Shown piece by piece: positions 9,071-16,743 of a stretch of 64,000 nucleotides of DNA; position 1 is the first letter of the stretch; every line of letters starts with the position of its first letter. The stretch spans positions 1-64,000 of the forward strand of contig NZ_JACXWX010000007.1 in the NCBI RefSeq assembly GCF_014764505.1, read 5' to 3'. The notes under the pieces were generated by a model, which saw only the letters and a list, made by a program, of their open reading frames with translations, had not been told where the DNA came from and ran no database searches. The stretch is from Phormidium tenue FACHB-886. Its GTDB lineage: Bacteria > Cyanobacteriota > Cyanobacteriia > Elainellales > Elainellaceae. The position numbers and the translations under genes were made by a program.

Positions 9071-9131
9071 GACTCGAACTTGCGACCGGCTGATTACAAA
9101 TCAGCTGCTCTACCAACTGAGCTACACCAGC
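9060..9131 (-). tRNA. tRNA-Thr (anticodon UGU)
   Basis: The minus strand folds into a standard cloverleaf of 72 nt: acceptor GCTGGTG / CACCAGC, D-arm GCTCAGTTGGTAGAGC, anticodon stem GCTGA / TCAGC with loop TTTGTAA, and T-arm containing GTTCGAGTC. The anticodon TGT reads threonine ACA. CCA is not encoded. Confidence 0.95.
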
Positions 9132-9271
9132 ATGAGACCTCTGTCAGTATAACTCAGGACAATCTCACTCTCAAGTAAACGTTTACATCCTTTTGTACGA
9201 TTTGGGCGATCGTTCTAGAACCCTCAGCAAGCTAGCATTGAGCTAGGGAAACAGCAGAGCAGGAAGACACA

Positions 9272-10519
9272 ATGTCCCATGTGGCGATCGTTGGTGCCGG
9301 GCCCGCAGGCGCAACGCTGGCATATCTGCTAGCACAGCAAGGAATAGAGGTAACCTTGATTGAAGCCGCATCTAGCTTCGATCGTATCTTCCGAGGGGAA
9401 GGATTGATGCCGGGTGGGATATATGCACTGGAGCAAATGGGATTGCTCAGCCTGCTGCAACAGATTCCCCACCGGCAAATTCACGCTTGGGAGTTTGTGG
9501 TAGACGATCGCACGGTGCTGCACGTTAAAGAACCTGAAGCTTTGGGCGTTTACCGCCCTACCATTATTCCGCAGCCGGCATTTCTACAGGCAGTAGTTAC
9601 TCAGGCAAAGGTGTTTCCTTCCTTCCAGTTTTTGCAAGGGACAGTGCAGGAGCTAGTGCGCGATCGCGATCCCTCAGGAACACTGCCTGACCGCATCCGT
9701 GGTGTTGTTGTGAAGCAAGCTGGACGAGAAACAATTTTGCCTGCCACGCTGGTAATTGGCGCAGACGGACGCGGCTCGACCGTACGACGGCTGGCAAACT
9801 TGCCGCTGAAAAAACTGGACTACGATACAGACGTGCTGTGGCTGCGCTTGCCCGCGCCCTTGCCGGAAGCCGATCGTTCCACCTTCTATGGATTTATCCG
9901 GGGGGCTGAAAGCCTGGGAGTTTATACCGCTTGGGATGACAGCCTCAAGTTTGCCTACATTCTGCCGCGTGGACAGCAGCTGGACTGGAAAACGATCGAC
10001 TGGGCAGAGCGCATTGCCAGCATCGCGCCCGCTAAACTTGCTGAGCATGTGCAGGCAAACGCAGACGCATTAGAGCCACCTGTTTTGCTGAACGTGATAT
10101 TGGGGCGTTGTCCTGCATGGCATCGACCGGGCGTGCTGCTTCTGGGTGATGCTGCACACCCAATGGCTCCCATTCGTGCTCAGGGGATTAATTTGGCACT
10201 GCGAGATGTGATTGTAGCGGCAAATCATCTGACGCCGCTGTTGCAGCGAGCGGCTGGAGAAGCGGAGATCGATGTGGCGCTGTCAGCCATTCAAGCTGAG
10301 CGAGAGCCTGAGATCAGGCGTTGCCAAATGCTGCAGCGGGCTGAACAAGCCCAAGCCACTCGGCTCTGCCAATTTGCACTGCTACGTAAAGGGCTGACGC
10401 TCGTTGCGCCAGCCCTGCGTCCGTTGATTGAAAAACGTTGGTTGGCTCGGCAGCAGGATTTGCGCTTTGGCATTCATCCTATAGCGCTTCGCGCTCATAG
10501 CGACCCTCACAGCAGTTAG
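9272..10519 (+). CDS. FAD-dependent monooxygenase (PHBH/UbiH-type)
   Basis: Class A flavoprotein hydroxylase that uses FAD and NAD(P)H to oxygenate an aromatic or polyene substrate. It has the N-terminal dinucleotide fold GAGPAGATLAYLLAQQG (residues 7-23), the middle GADGRGS motif (around 169), and the C-terminal GDAAHPMAPIRAQGINLALRD motif (about 290-310) that binds the FAD ribityl. It could belong to quinone or tocopherol-type ring hydroxylation, but the substrate cannot be read from sequence. ATG 9272 has an AGGAAG upstream. The last codons run into a small palindrome (10480-10500), so the extreme C-terminus is probably not conserved. Monocistronic, closed by a hairpin. Confidence 0.85.
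   Translation: MSHVAIVGAGPAGATLAYLLAQQGIEVTLIEAASSFDRIFRGEGLMPGGIYALEQMGLLSLLQQIPHRQIHAWEFVVDDRTVLHVKEPEALGVYRPTIIPQPAFLQAVVTQAKVFPSFQFLQGTVQELVRDRDPSGTLPDRIRGVVVKQAGRETILPATLVIGADGRGSTVRRLANLPLKKLDYDTDVLWLRLPAPLPEADRSTFYGFIRGAESLGVYTAWDDSLKFAYILPRGQQLDWKTIDWAERIASIAPAKLAEHVQANADALEPPVLLNVILGRCPAWHRPGVLLLGDAAHPMAPIRAQGINLALRDVIVAANHLTPLLQRAAGEAEIDVALSAIQAEREPEIRRCQMLQRAEQAQATRLCQFALLRKGLTLVAPALRPLIEKRWLARQQDLRFGIHPIALRAHSDPHSS
10480..10500. repeat. GCGC-TTC-GCGC palindrome inside the monooxygenase 3' end
   Basis: CTAT-AGCGC-TTC-GCGCT-C-ATAG forms a near-perfect hairpin inside the last coding codons of the monooxygenase. It belongs to the window's GC-NNN-GC hairpin group. Confidence 0.5.
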
Positions 10520-10522
10520 AGC

Positions 10523-10565
10523 AGAGATTTTTGTGAATGTGCAAAGCGCATCCACAAAAATCTCT
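10523..10565. terminator. Bidirectional hairpin between convergent genes
   Basis: Thirteen perfectly paired bases (AGAGATTTTTGTG at 10523-10535 with 10553-10565), extended to about 20 with one mismatch and one G-U pair to an AAA loop. The A and T runs within the arms supply a T-rich tail in either direction. It separates the rightward monooxygenase from the leftward universal stress gene. Confidence 0.8.
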
Positions 10566-10603
10566 CAAGCATAAAGGCTACAGCTTTCCAAAGATAATAC
10601 GCC

Positions 10604-11452
10604 TTATCCTGCCGATCGCACTAGCAGCACCGGGCAGTTGGCATATACGCGCACATAATCCGAGAGGGATTGTCCTAAAAGGCGATCGAGGTCGGGAAGT
10701 CCTTTGGCGATCGAGGGACGGCGATCGGGAGAGCCGAGGATGAGCAGGTCTACATTCAGGTCTTCGGCAATTTGGCAGATTCGCTCGCCTGGTTTGCCTT
10801 CGGGCGCAATGCACTTGTAGTTAATTCCCCATTTTTTGGCTTCGTTGATTGCCGGAATCAGCACTGGATCTTCGTTGGGATTGGCAGCAATTTCACCGGG
10901 CTTCAGCTTTAGATCGGGATTGGTATGAACGAGAATGAGCTGGCTGTTTTTTAGATCGCGCAGCAGCCGGACCGCCAAATTGAGGGACTGTTGCGCCGAA
11001 GGAGATTTATCCATCGCCACCATGACCCGATTAATTTTGCGGACGTTGATATCGTCTTTGACTAGCAGCATCGGGCGGGAGGCGAGCTGAAACACATACT
11101 GACTGACCGAGTTCTCCAAAATCGATTGGATGCGCTTCAGCCCCCGCGATCCCATGATGATGAGATCGGTGTCTATTTCTTCAGCAACGCGGCACACAAT
11201 GTCTTTGGGATCGCCTTCCCGCAGCACAGCGGTGACTTGGCTAGGGTTGAGGCTTAGCTTTTGAATGGCGCTTGCCAATATTTTGCCGCCTTCTTCCCAC
11301 TTTGCCGTCATGCCGTCTGCAGTGACTTGGGGCGGCACAACGTGGAGGACGGTTACATTAGCCCGTTGAATCAAAGGGACTTCCATCAGCACTTTCAGCA
11401 TTTCTTCGGTGTGTCCAGTGCCGGAATTCGCAAGCAAAATTTTTTCTATCAT
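10604..11452 (-). CDS. Tandem-domain universal stress protein (UspA family)
   Basis: Two UspA domains in one chain of about 282 residues. The first (1-140) ends with LIIMGSRGLKRIQSILENSVSQYV and the second with LLILGSPDRRP...LGQSLSDYV; each carries a version of the GxxG(x9)G(S/T) nucleotide-binding signature, degenerate in the second. Family members are cytosolic stress-responsive proteins, some ATP-binding. I chose ATG 11452 because AGGAG sits six bases upstream; a TTG at 11479 would add an atypical nine residues. Transcribed on its own, divergent from the P450. Confidence 0.88.
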   Translation of the reverse strand: MIEKILLANSGTGHTEEMLKVLMEVPLIQRANVTVLHVVPPQVTADGMTAKWEEGGKILASAIQKLSLNPSQVTAVLREGDPKDIVCRVAEEIDTDLIIMGSRGLKRIQSILENSVSQYVFQLASRPMLLVKDDINVRKINRVMVAMDKSPSAQQSLNLAVRLLRDLKNSQLILVHTNPDLKLKPGEIAANPNEDPVLIPAINEAKKWGINYKCIAPEGKPGERICQIAEDLNVDLLILGSPDRRPSIAKGLPDLDRLLGQSLSDYVRVYANCPVLLVRSAG

Positions 11453-11725
11453 GATGTCTCCTGGAACCCAGTTATTCAAATCGAAGATAAGTCGTTCTAG
11501 AATCGCCTTCTAATTTCCCAGAGGAACTTTCGACCCAAATTCTGCTCAAAGTTTCAATTTGGAAATTAAAAGGGCGATGCAGAGCCTTTTATACTTTTCA
11601 AACGCCGTCTGTATCTGCAAGGCAGCACAGGCAGGCGACATATACGAGTGATCCAAAAGAAAGCTTAAATTCAAAGGGGCTTCTAGACTACCCTGTTGCA
11701 ACCAAGCGTCACGATCGATCGCCCC

Positions 11726-11741
11726 GAATGGTATACCATTC
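11726..11741. promoter_or_regulatory. Perfect 16-bp palindrome upstream of the P450 gene
   Basis: GAATGGTATACCATTC is a perfect dyad 28 bp upstream of the P450 ATG, in the region between the divergent stress-protein and P450 genes. Its size and symmetry suit a dimeric repressor or activator. No regulator is adjacent. Confidence 0.4.
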
Positions 11742-11769
11742 AAAGTGCAATTGCCCGTGCCCCCACCTC

Positions 11770-13092
11770 ATGCCTCCCCACCTCAGCAAACCCATTCCAG
11801 GCAGCTTTGGCTTGCCGATCGTTGGCGAAACCCTCAGCTTTTTCCGCGATTCTCAGTTCGCCCAGAAGCGACATCAGAAGTACGGCGCCGTCTTCAAAAC
11901 TCGACTGTTAGGTAGCCCAACCCTATTTATGCAGGGCGTTGAGGCAAATCGATTTGTGCTAACCCATGAGAACCAGTTTTTTGAGGTGGCATGGCCCCCC
12001 AGCACAGAAGCGCTCTTGGGCAATCTATCGCTGGCGCTGCAAACGGGAGACGTGCATCAAAACCGCCGCAAGCTGCTAGCGCAGGCATTTTTGCCAAGGG
12101 CGCTGTCTGGCTACATCGCAGCCATGGAAGAATTGACCGATCGCTATCTGCAGCGCTGGCAGCAGCAGAGGGAGTTTAGCTGGTATCCGGAACTGCGACG
12201 CTATACGTTTGATGTTGCCTGCAAGCTGCTGGTGGGGCTAGATGCCGGATTTGAAACCCAACTAGGGCACGAATTTGAAACTTGGTCCGAGGGGCTATTC
12301 TCAATCCCGGTGAATCTACCCTGGACACGCTTCGGCAAAGCCAAACGCAGCCGCGATCGCCTCCTGCGGGAAATCGAGCAGCTCATCCGTCAGCGGCAGC
12401 AGCAAGAGCTAGGCAACGATGCCCTGAGTTTGCTGCTTCAGGCAGAGGATGAAGATGGCAATCGCTTAAGCCTGGAAGAGCTGAAAGATCAAATTTTGCT
12501 GCTGCTGTTTGCCGGACATGAAACCTTGACCTCGGCGATCGCTTCTTTTTGTCTGCTGGTGGCGCAGCATCCCGCCGTCTTAACCGCCCTCCGCACTGAA
12601 CAGCAGCAGTTCCCTACCGAGCAACCCATGACGCTAGACCAGCTCAAACAAATGGCTTACCTAGAGCAAGTTTTACGCGAAGTGATGCGGCTAATTCCAC
12701 CCGTGGGCGGCGGCTTCCGCAAAGTGATTGCTGCCTGCGAGTATGAGGGCTACCAAATTCCTAAAGGCTGGGCTGTATTATATCAAATTGGCTCAACCCA
12801 CACTAATGCTAATCTCTATCCCCAGCCCAACCAGTTTGATCCTGATCGCTTCAGCCCCGCTCAGCTCCAGTCGCAGTCAGTCGATCGGCAGAAGTACGGC
12901 TATCTGCCGTTTGGCGGCGGCATTCGGGAATGCTTGGGCAAAGAATTTGCTCGACTAGAGATGAAGCTCTTTGCCGCACGGCTAATTCGAGGCTATGACT
13001 GGAGGCTACTACCCAACCAAAATTTGGAGATGGTCACTGTGCCCACTCCCCATCCCCGCGATCAGCTTAAAGTAGAATTTTGGAAAATTTAG
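11770..13092 (+). CDS. Cytochrome P450, CYP120 family
   Basis: Soluble haem-thiolate monooxygenase. It follows the Synechocystis CYP120A1 pattern closely as I remember that protein: PIPGSFGLPIVGETLSFF at the N-terminus, the I-helix LLLLFAGHETLTSA, the ExxR motif (EVMR), VGGGFR, and the haem loop FGGGIRECLG with axial Cys about residue 388. CYP120A1 hydroxylates retinoids, so an apocarotenoid or retinoic-acid-like substrate is the best guess. An upstream ATG (11728) lies within a palindrome and adds an unlikely cysteine-rich leader, so ATG 11770 is preferred (about 440 residues). A redox partner is not encoded nearby. Confidence 0.9.
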   Translation: MPPHLSKPIPGSFGLPIVGETLSFFRDSQFAQKRHQKYGAVFKTRLLGSPTLFMQGVEANRFVLTHENQFFEVAWPPSTEALLGNLSLALQTGDVHQNRRKLLAQAFLPRALSGYIAAMEELTDRYLQRWQQQREFSWYPELRRYTFDVACKLLVGLDAGFETQLGHEFETWSEGLFSIPVNLPWTRFGKAKRSRDRLLREIEQLIRQRQQQELGNDALSLLLQAEDEDGNRLSLEELKDQILLLLFAGHETLTSAIASFCLLVAQHPAVLTALRTEQQQFPTEQPMTLDQLKQMAYLEQVLREVMRLIPPVGGGFRKVIAACEYEGYQIPKGWAVLYQIGSTHTNANLYPQPNQFDPDRFSPAQLQSQSVDRQKYGYLPFGGGIRECLGKEFARLEMKLFAARLIRGYDWRLLPNQNLEMVTVPTPHPRDQLKVEFWKI

Positions 13093-13097
13093 CCCCT

Positions 13098-13126
13098 GTT
13101 AAAGTTGTGCTTCGCGCAGCTTCAAC
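13098..13126 (+). terminator. Hairpin directly after the P450 gene
   Basis: A 13-bp stem with a few G-U or mismatched pairs (13098-13110 with 13114-13126) closes a TTC loop, starting six bases after the P450 stop. There is no long T-tract. It fits a terminator between convergent genes. Confidence 0.5.
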
Positions 13127-13139
13127 CGCCATAACGTAT

Positions 13140-13700
13140 TTATTCCTCGTTCCACAGCCGCTCTAGCTGATACCGCCATGCACCTAACACCTCGCTGCGG
13201 GCAGCACTTCCGGCATCAATATCACCCATTACGCCTTCCTCATAAAAGCGCTCTAGCGACTGCAGCGTTGTCTCCATCGATTGCCCCTGCAGCTTGGCAG
13301 CGCGAATAATTTGCCGGATTTGCTGTTCTGCAAATTGGCTAAAGCTTTCGTTCAGTCCTTTTTGGTGGAGAGTCAAAAGACGAGCGATCGCCGCCTGCAG
13401 ATCCTCTGGCGTTAGCGTGGACAGGCTATGTTGAAACACTCCCCAAAGCAAGTCCTGAAACAAGGCATAGCGGGTTTCTTGCGTTTCATCGAAGTTGGCT
13501 TCTAGAAGTTGGCTCAGGAAAGGAGTAGCTTCTTGGGCAGGGGCGACTGTAATTAACACCCGTAGCCAAGTTTGATCTTCTGAGAGCAGCACGAGTAGCC
13601 GTAAGTTGTCTCCTCCTATTTGCCAGGATTCAGGTTCGTTAGCAGTGAGGGATGCACCAAATAAATCAGTGAGCAGGCGAGTAATCTCTTGGGGAGTCAT
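13140..13700 (-). CDS. Conserved cyanobacterial protein of unknown function
   Basis: A 186-residue acidic soluble protein. The first 110 residues alternate strands and helices and include a hydrophobic core (LRLLVLLSEDQTWLRVLITVAP), a layout reminiscent of type III secretion chaperone/YbjN folds. The second half is helical (TLHQKGLNESFSQFAEQQIRQIIRAAKLQG). I know of similar proteins in cyanobacteria but no assigned function. ATG start; convergent with the P450, and followed upstream by an inverted repeat. Confidence 0.65.
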   Translation of the reverse strand: MTPQEITRLLTDLFGASLTANEPESWQIGGDNLRLLVLLSEDQTWLRVLITVAPAQEATPFLSQLLEANFDETQETRYALFQDLLWGVFQHSLSTLTPEDLQAAIARLLTLHQKGLNESFSQFAEQQIRQIIRAAKLQGQSMETTLQSLERFYEEGVMGDIDAGSAARSEVLGAWRYQLERLWNEE

Positions 13701-13775
13701 TGAAAGAAACTGTGCAGTACTGAAATTGAGCTGATTTTACTATTTCAGGACAAGCGAAGTCGTGAGCATTTCGAT

Positions 13776-13856
13776 AGGCGATCTGCCTGCTCGCTCCCCT
13801 GCTTTAGTTCAACGTTCAGAAAAAAGCTGACCGCAAGGGCGAGCGGCAGATCGCCT
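13776..13856. repeat. Inverted repeat with 44-bp spacer downstream of the Mn exporter gene
   Basis: AGGCGATCTGCC-T-GCTCGC (13776-13794) pairs with 13839-13856 apart from one bulged T. It lies beyond the stop of the leftward UPF0016 gene, so it may serve as its terminator, although the long loop is unusual. Confidence 0.45.
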
Positions 13857-13892
13857 GCATACTTCTTTGCAAAATCGGCATTGCGCTCAGGC

Positions 13893-14510
13893 TTACCACA
13901 GCACTTCTACAAGTCCCACCAGCGCAAACAGCAGAAATAAACCGCCGCCGACGCGAGTCAGAAGCCGTTCAGAGAGGCGGCTGCAGGCATATCGTCCGCA
14001 CTGTACTGCGATCGCTGCACACACGGCATGTCCCAAAATTGCTCCTACGGTAACAGCAACCGGACTGTTCGCAGCCGCTAGGGCGATCGTTGTGAACTGA
14101 GTTCGATCGCCCCACTCGGCTACAAAAGTTAGTCCAAATGATTGCCCCAGCACTGCCCATATGCCGCGCCGCTTCAGCTTTGCCTCAACTTGATCAACGG
14201 CTGCTTCGGCTTCTTTACAGCCGACAATGGGCTGAGCGGGCATTTTGCTAGCATCACGAAGCAGCTTCACGCCAAATGCCAGAAACAGCAGAACTTCTGC
14301 CCACTTGACGTAGCCATTCGGCAGCAGCGCCACTGCCTGCCCCAGCAGCACCGAAATGATGGTCATTAGGGCTAACGCCGCGATCGCCCCCGCAAACACA
14401 ACCCGCCGCGAGTGGCGCATAGACAAAATCGCGGAAATAAAGAAAGTCTTATCGCCCAGTTCTGAAACAGTGATCAGCAACAAGCTCGTTGTAAACGCAA
14501 CCAACATCAT
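13893..14510 (-). CDS. mnx: UPF0016 (GDT1/TMEM165) family manganese exporter
   Basis: Inner-membrane cation transporter that exports Mn2+, as shown for the Synechocystis Mnx protein and related GDT1 proteins. Two inverted halves each carry the E-x-G-D-[KR]-T signature: E17-LGDKT near the start and EWGDRT in the second half. Six to seven hydrophobic helices are visible, with a polar loop rich in K/E between the halves. About 205 residues. Two adjacent ATGs (14510, 14507) sit behind GAGAGG; the TTG at 14522 is less likely. The manganese riboswitch immediately upstream is strong support for the substrate. Confidence 0.9.
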   Translation of the reverse strand: MMLVAFTTSLLLITVSELGDKTFFISAILSMRHSRRVVFAGAIAALALMTIISVLLGQAVALLPNGYVKWAEVLLFLAFGVKLLRDASKMPAQPIVGCKEAEAAVDQVEAKLKRRGIWAVLGQSFGLTFVAEWGDRTQFTTIALAAANSPVAVTVGAILGHAVCAAIAVQCGRYACSRLSERLLTRVGGGLFLLFALVGLVEVLW

Positions 14511-14539
14511 CAAGCCTCTCAAGGGATCGTAGGGGTTGA

Positions 14540-14591
14540 GTGGGCTTGATGAGAAGTGAAATGTTTACACACAGCACTCCACCAAGCCCAC
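14540..14591 (-). promoter_or_regulatory. Possible expression-platform stem between riboswitch and exporter gene
   Basis: GTGGGCTTG (14540-14548) pairs perfectly with CAAGCCCAC (14583-14591) in the leader between the aptamer and the exporter start. No T-tract follows, so if it is the expression platform it may act on translation or through an alternative pairing rather than as a simple intrinsic terminator. Confidence 0.35.
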
Positions 14592-14629
14592 ATCTTTGTG
14601 GACTCAGTGAAGGTCTTGCTGTGCAAAAA

Positions 14630-14745
14630 AACTTTGCCGCCTCAGCCAGGTTCATCACCAGCATGTTGACTAAGGCGTACCAATGATGCAGTATGCCAGC
14701 CAGAACCGGCAACAGGACTGCTTCGATCGGCAGCTACTCCCCTTC
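14630..14745 (-). ncRNA. yybP-ykoY manganese riboswitch
   Basis: On the minus strand the leader contains the conserved blocks of the yybP-ykoY aptamer in order: GGGGAGTAGC (14733-14742), then the central loop block GTCAACATGC, then CCTGGCTGAGGCGGC (about 14635-14650). This RNA binds Mn2+ and turns on exporters of the UPF0016, P-type ATPase and related families. It lies between a consensus promoter and the UPF0016 gene, the usual arrangement in cyanobacteria. Confidence 0.88.
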
Positions 14746-14758
14746 AATACAGTTAAAC

Positions 14759-14786
14759 AATATACCTTTGGAAGGAGGGGTGTCAA
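14759..14786 (-). promoter_or_regulatory. Sigma-70-type promoter of the riboswitch-exporter transcript
   Basis: Minus-strand TTGACA (14786-14781) and TATATT (14764-14759) are 16 bp apart, near-consensus. The predicted start would fall about 10 nt before the aptamer. Confidence 0.7.
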
Positions 14787-14798
14787 TCCCTAGCCGCA

Positions 14799-15881
14799 TC
14801 AAAGTGAGTCAAAATACTCAACTACTGCCCGCGCGATCGTCTCGTTTCCGTCTGTTGCCAGCGGCTCTGCAATTCTAGGTGGCTGCATCGGCTCCTGCAA
14901 AAACTGCCAGTCGCTTTGGAAAAATTCTTCCGGGGTCAAAATCCGGTGCATGGCATGATCCTGGATGCCGCGGACCAGAACGGGACCTTCAGCAAAATCA
15001 TCCCGCACAATCGAGATGACCGGAACTCCAATCCGGCAGGCTTCTGCAAACGTACTGTATCCTGGCTTTGACATCAGCCGACCACAAAGCGGCATGAAAT
15101 CCACCGGACGGAATTGGCGATCGACCACCCGCACAAGATTAGGGGCATCGGCAATTTGCCGATCGAACGTGATGAACTGCCAGTCTGGGAAGCGCTCTAA
15201 ATTCTGCACGGGCACTTGATCCACCCCCAAGCCGCCAAAGGTGAGCAGCACTGTTTGCTCAGGTGGAGCCGTTAGCCCAAACTGCTGCCGCAGCTCGGCT
15301 TCTGAAAACCAGGGAGAACCGCCCGTTAAGCCAACATCTTCCACCTGGGAAAATGCACCCATTTCTTCGTGAAACGGCAGCCGGAATAGTCGATCGCAAA
15401 AGCCGAACTGCTCGCTGATCCAGTCTGCCATCTCCAGAAATTCACCACCCCAGGGGCGGTAGATGAAATCCCATCCAAAGTTGCTCATCATCCAGCAAGG
15501 CACTCCGGCTGCCCGGGCGATCGGCGCAGCCAGCGGCGGAATATCTGCCAGCACCAACCCCACCCGATTCTGCCGAATAAAGTTAACTTCTGCTGCAATG
15601 ATGGAGCGGGCACGCTTGCGAATTTGTCTGAGTTTTTCCAGCGTTGCTGCTTTGTCCATCGTCAGGCTGTCCCCCTGCACCACGCCAATATCCAGCCCGA
15701 TCGGGCGATGGATAAAATCGTCAGAGATATAGGCTTCTAGCAGCGAGCGGGTCGCAGCAGTCACTAAGATAATCAACACATCCGGGTAAAGTCGCTGAAT
15801 CTCTGCAACCACTGAACAAGTACGAGTCGCGTGACCATAACCATGATTTGTAATCGCAACGTAGAGGATAGGTTGAGGCAT
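14799..15881 (-). CDS. GT-B fold glycosyltransferase-like protein
   Basis: A 360-residue cytosolic protein with the MurG/UDP-glycosyltransferase layout: an N-terminal Rossmann half starting ILYVAITNHGYGHATR, with the loop glycine/histidine motif of GT-B enzymes, and a C-terminal half with TFGGLG (around 216) and KPGYSTFAEACRIGVPVI (around 275), which matches the donor-binding part. Similar proteins occur next to or fused with sugar kinases. Donor and acceptor are unknown. ATG start at 15881; divergent from the TetR gene, with a short palindrome between them. Confidence 0.75.
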   Translation of the reverse strand: MPQPILYVAITNHGYGHATRTCSVVAEIQRLYPDVLIILVTAATRSLLEAYISDDFIHRPIGLDIGVVQGDSLTMDKAATLEKLRQIRKRARSIIAAEVNFIRQNRVGLVLADIPPLAAPIARAAGVPCWMMSNFGWDFIYRPWGGEFLEMADWISEQFGFCDRLFRLPFHEEMGAFSQVEDVGLTGGSPWFSEAELRQQFGLTAPPEQTVLLTFGGLGVDQVPVQNLERFPDWQFITFDRQIADAPNLVRVVDRQFRPVDFMPLCGRLMSKPGYSTFAEACRIGVPVISIVRDDFAEGPVLVRGIQDHAMHRILTPEEFFQSDWQFLQEPMQPPRIAEPLATDGNETIARAVVEYFDSL

Positions 15882-15972
15882 AAATTTAACGGTTAGTTTT
15901 TGGGCAGGGTTATAAAGCTACCCCACCCAAAAATTAACCTGCCGCCCTTGTAATGTTCTGTAAATTTTTGCG

Positions 15973-15984
15973 GATTAGCTAATC
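15973..15984. promoter_or_regulatory. Palindrome between divergent glycosyltransferase and TetR genes
   Basis: GATTAGCTAATC is a perfect 12-bp dyad 55 bp upstream of the TetR start and 92 bp upstream of the glycosyltransferase start. A TetR autorepressor site is a reasonable reading, but no binding data are visible. Confidence 0.35.
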
Positions 15985-16038
15985 ATTCTCCGGGCAGAGT
16001 CGCTAGTATCGCTACAGTCCTTTCATCCCCTGTTGGCT

Positions 16039-16653
16039 ATGCGCCCGTTTCATAGTCCGCCTTCTACGGAAGTGGAAACTCAAACCCGTATCTTGAACGC
16101 AGCACGTAAGCTGTTCGCGCGGCGGGGCTACGATGGCACTACAACGCGGGATTTGGCGCAGGAGGCAGGCGTTGCGGAAGGCACTATCTTTCGCCACTTT
16201 GAAAACAAAAAAGCCATCTTGATCGAAGTGGCGACTCAGGGATGGATTGAGATTTTGACTGATTTGCTGACAGAACTCAGCGAAATGGGCAGCTACAAAG
16301 CGATCGCCCAGGTGATGCGGCGGCGAATGCTCAACCTGCACAAAAACGCTGATCTGCTGCGGGTTTGCTTCATGGAAGCGCAGTTTCACCCGGATTTGCG
16401 CGATCGTATTCAAACTGAAGTGATTGTCAAAATGACGGATGTTGCCGAAGCTTTCTTCCAAACGGCAATGGATCAAGGCATCTACCGCCCCATGAATCCG
16501 CGCATTGTGGCACAGGTGTTTCTAGGCATGTTCACCGTTGCCGGATTCAGCCGTGACACCATCATGCCAGATAACGCTTCGCCGCAGGCCACACTGGAAA
16601 TGGCAGAAGGGATGGCAGATATTTTTCTAAATGGTGTTTTGCCCTCGGCTTAG
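16039..16653 (+). CDS. TetR/AcrR-family transcriptional regulator
   Basis: A 204-residue dimeric repressor. The DNA-binding part is clear: RILNAARKLFARRGYDGTTTRDLAQEAGVAEGTIFRHFENKK (residues about 18-60). The remaining helices form the ligand/dimer domain, with several cysteines and hydrophobic residues. ATG 16039 is preferred to the TTG two codons earlier. It is divergent from the glycosyltransferase-like gene, a possible target. The ligand is unknown. Confidence 0.88.
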   Translation: MRPFHSPPSTEVETQTRILNAARKLFARRGYDGTTTRDLAQEAGVAEGTIFRHFENKKAILIEVATQGWIEILTDLLTELSEMGSYKAIAQVMRRRMLNLHKNADLLRVCFMEAQFHPDLRDRIQTEVIVKMTDVAEAFFQTAMDQGIYRPMNPRIVAQVFLGMFTVAGFSRDTIMPDNASPQATLEMAEGMADIFLNGVLPSA

Positions 16654-16664
16654 CTACCTAAAGA

Positions 16665-16713
16665 ATTAAGACATTTTATGGGTGCGCGGAGCGCACCCAT
16701 AAAATGTCTTAAT
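16665..16713. terminator. Perfect 23-bp hairpin between convergent genes
   Basis: Positions 16665-16687 pair without a mismatch with 16691-16713 around a GGA loop. The foot of the stem is A/T-rich, so it can end transcription from both the TetR gene (plus) and the MoxR operon (minus). Confidence 0.85.
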
Positions 16714-16743
16714 CTTAATCACCGTGGCAGTTTCTACGAAGCC

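Noticed and set aside
11546-11743. Minus-strand frame of 65 codons between the stress protein and P450 genes
   Set aside because: No start signal, no homology recognised, and it spans the promoter palindrome.
14449-14712. Minus-strand frame of 87 codons in the exporter leader
   Set aside because: It lies within the riboswitch and its linker and overlaps the exporter start; the RNA explanation is better.
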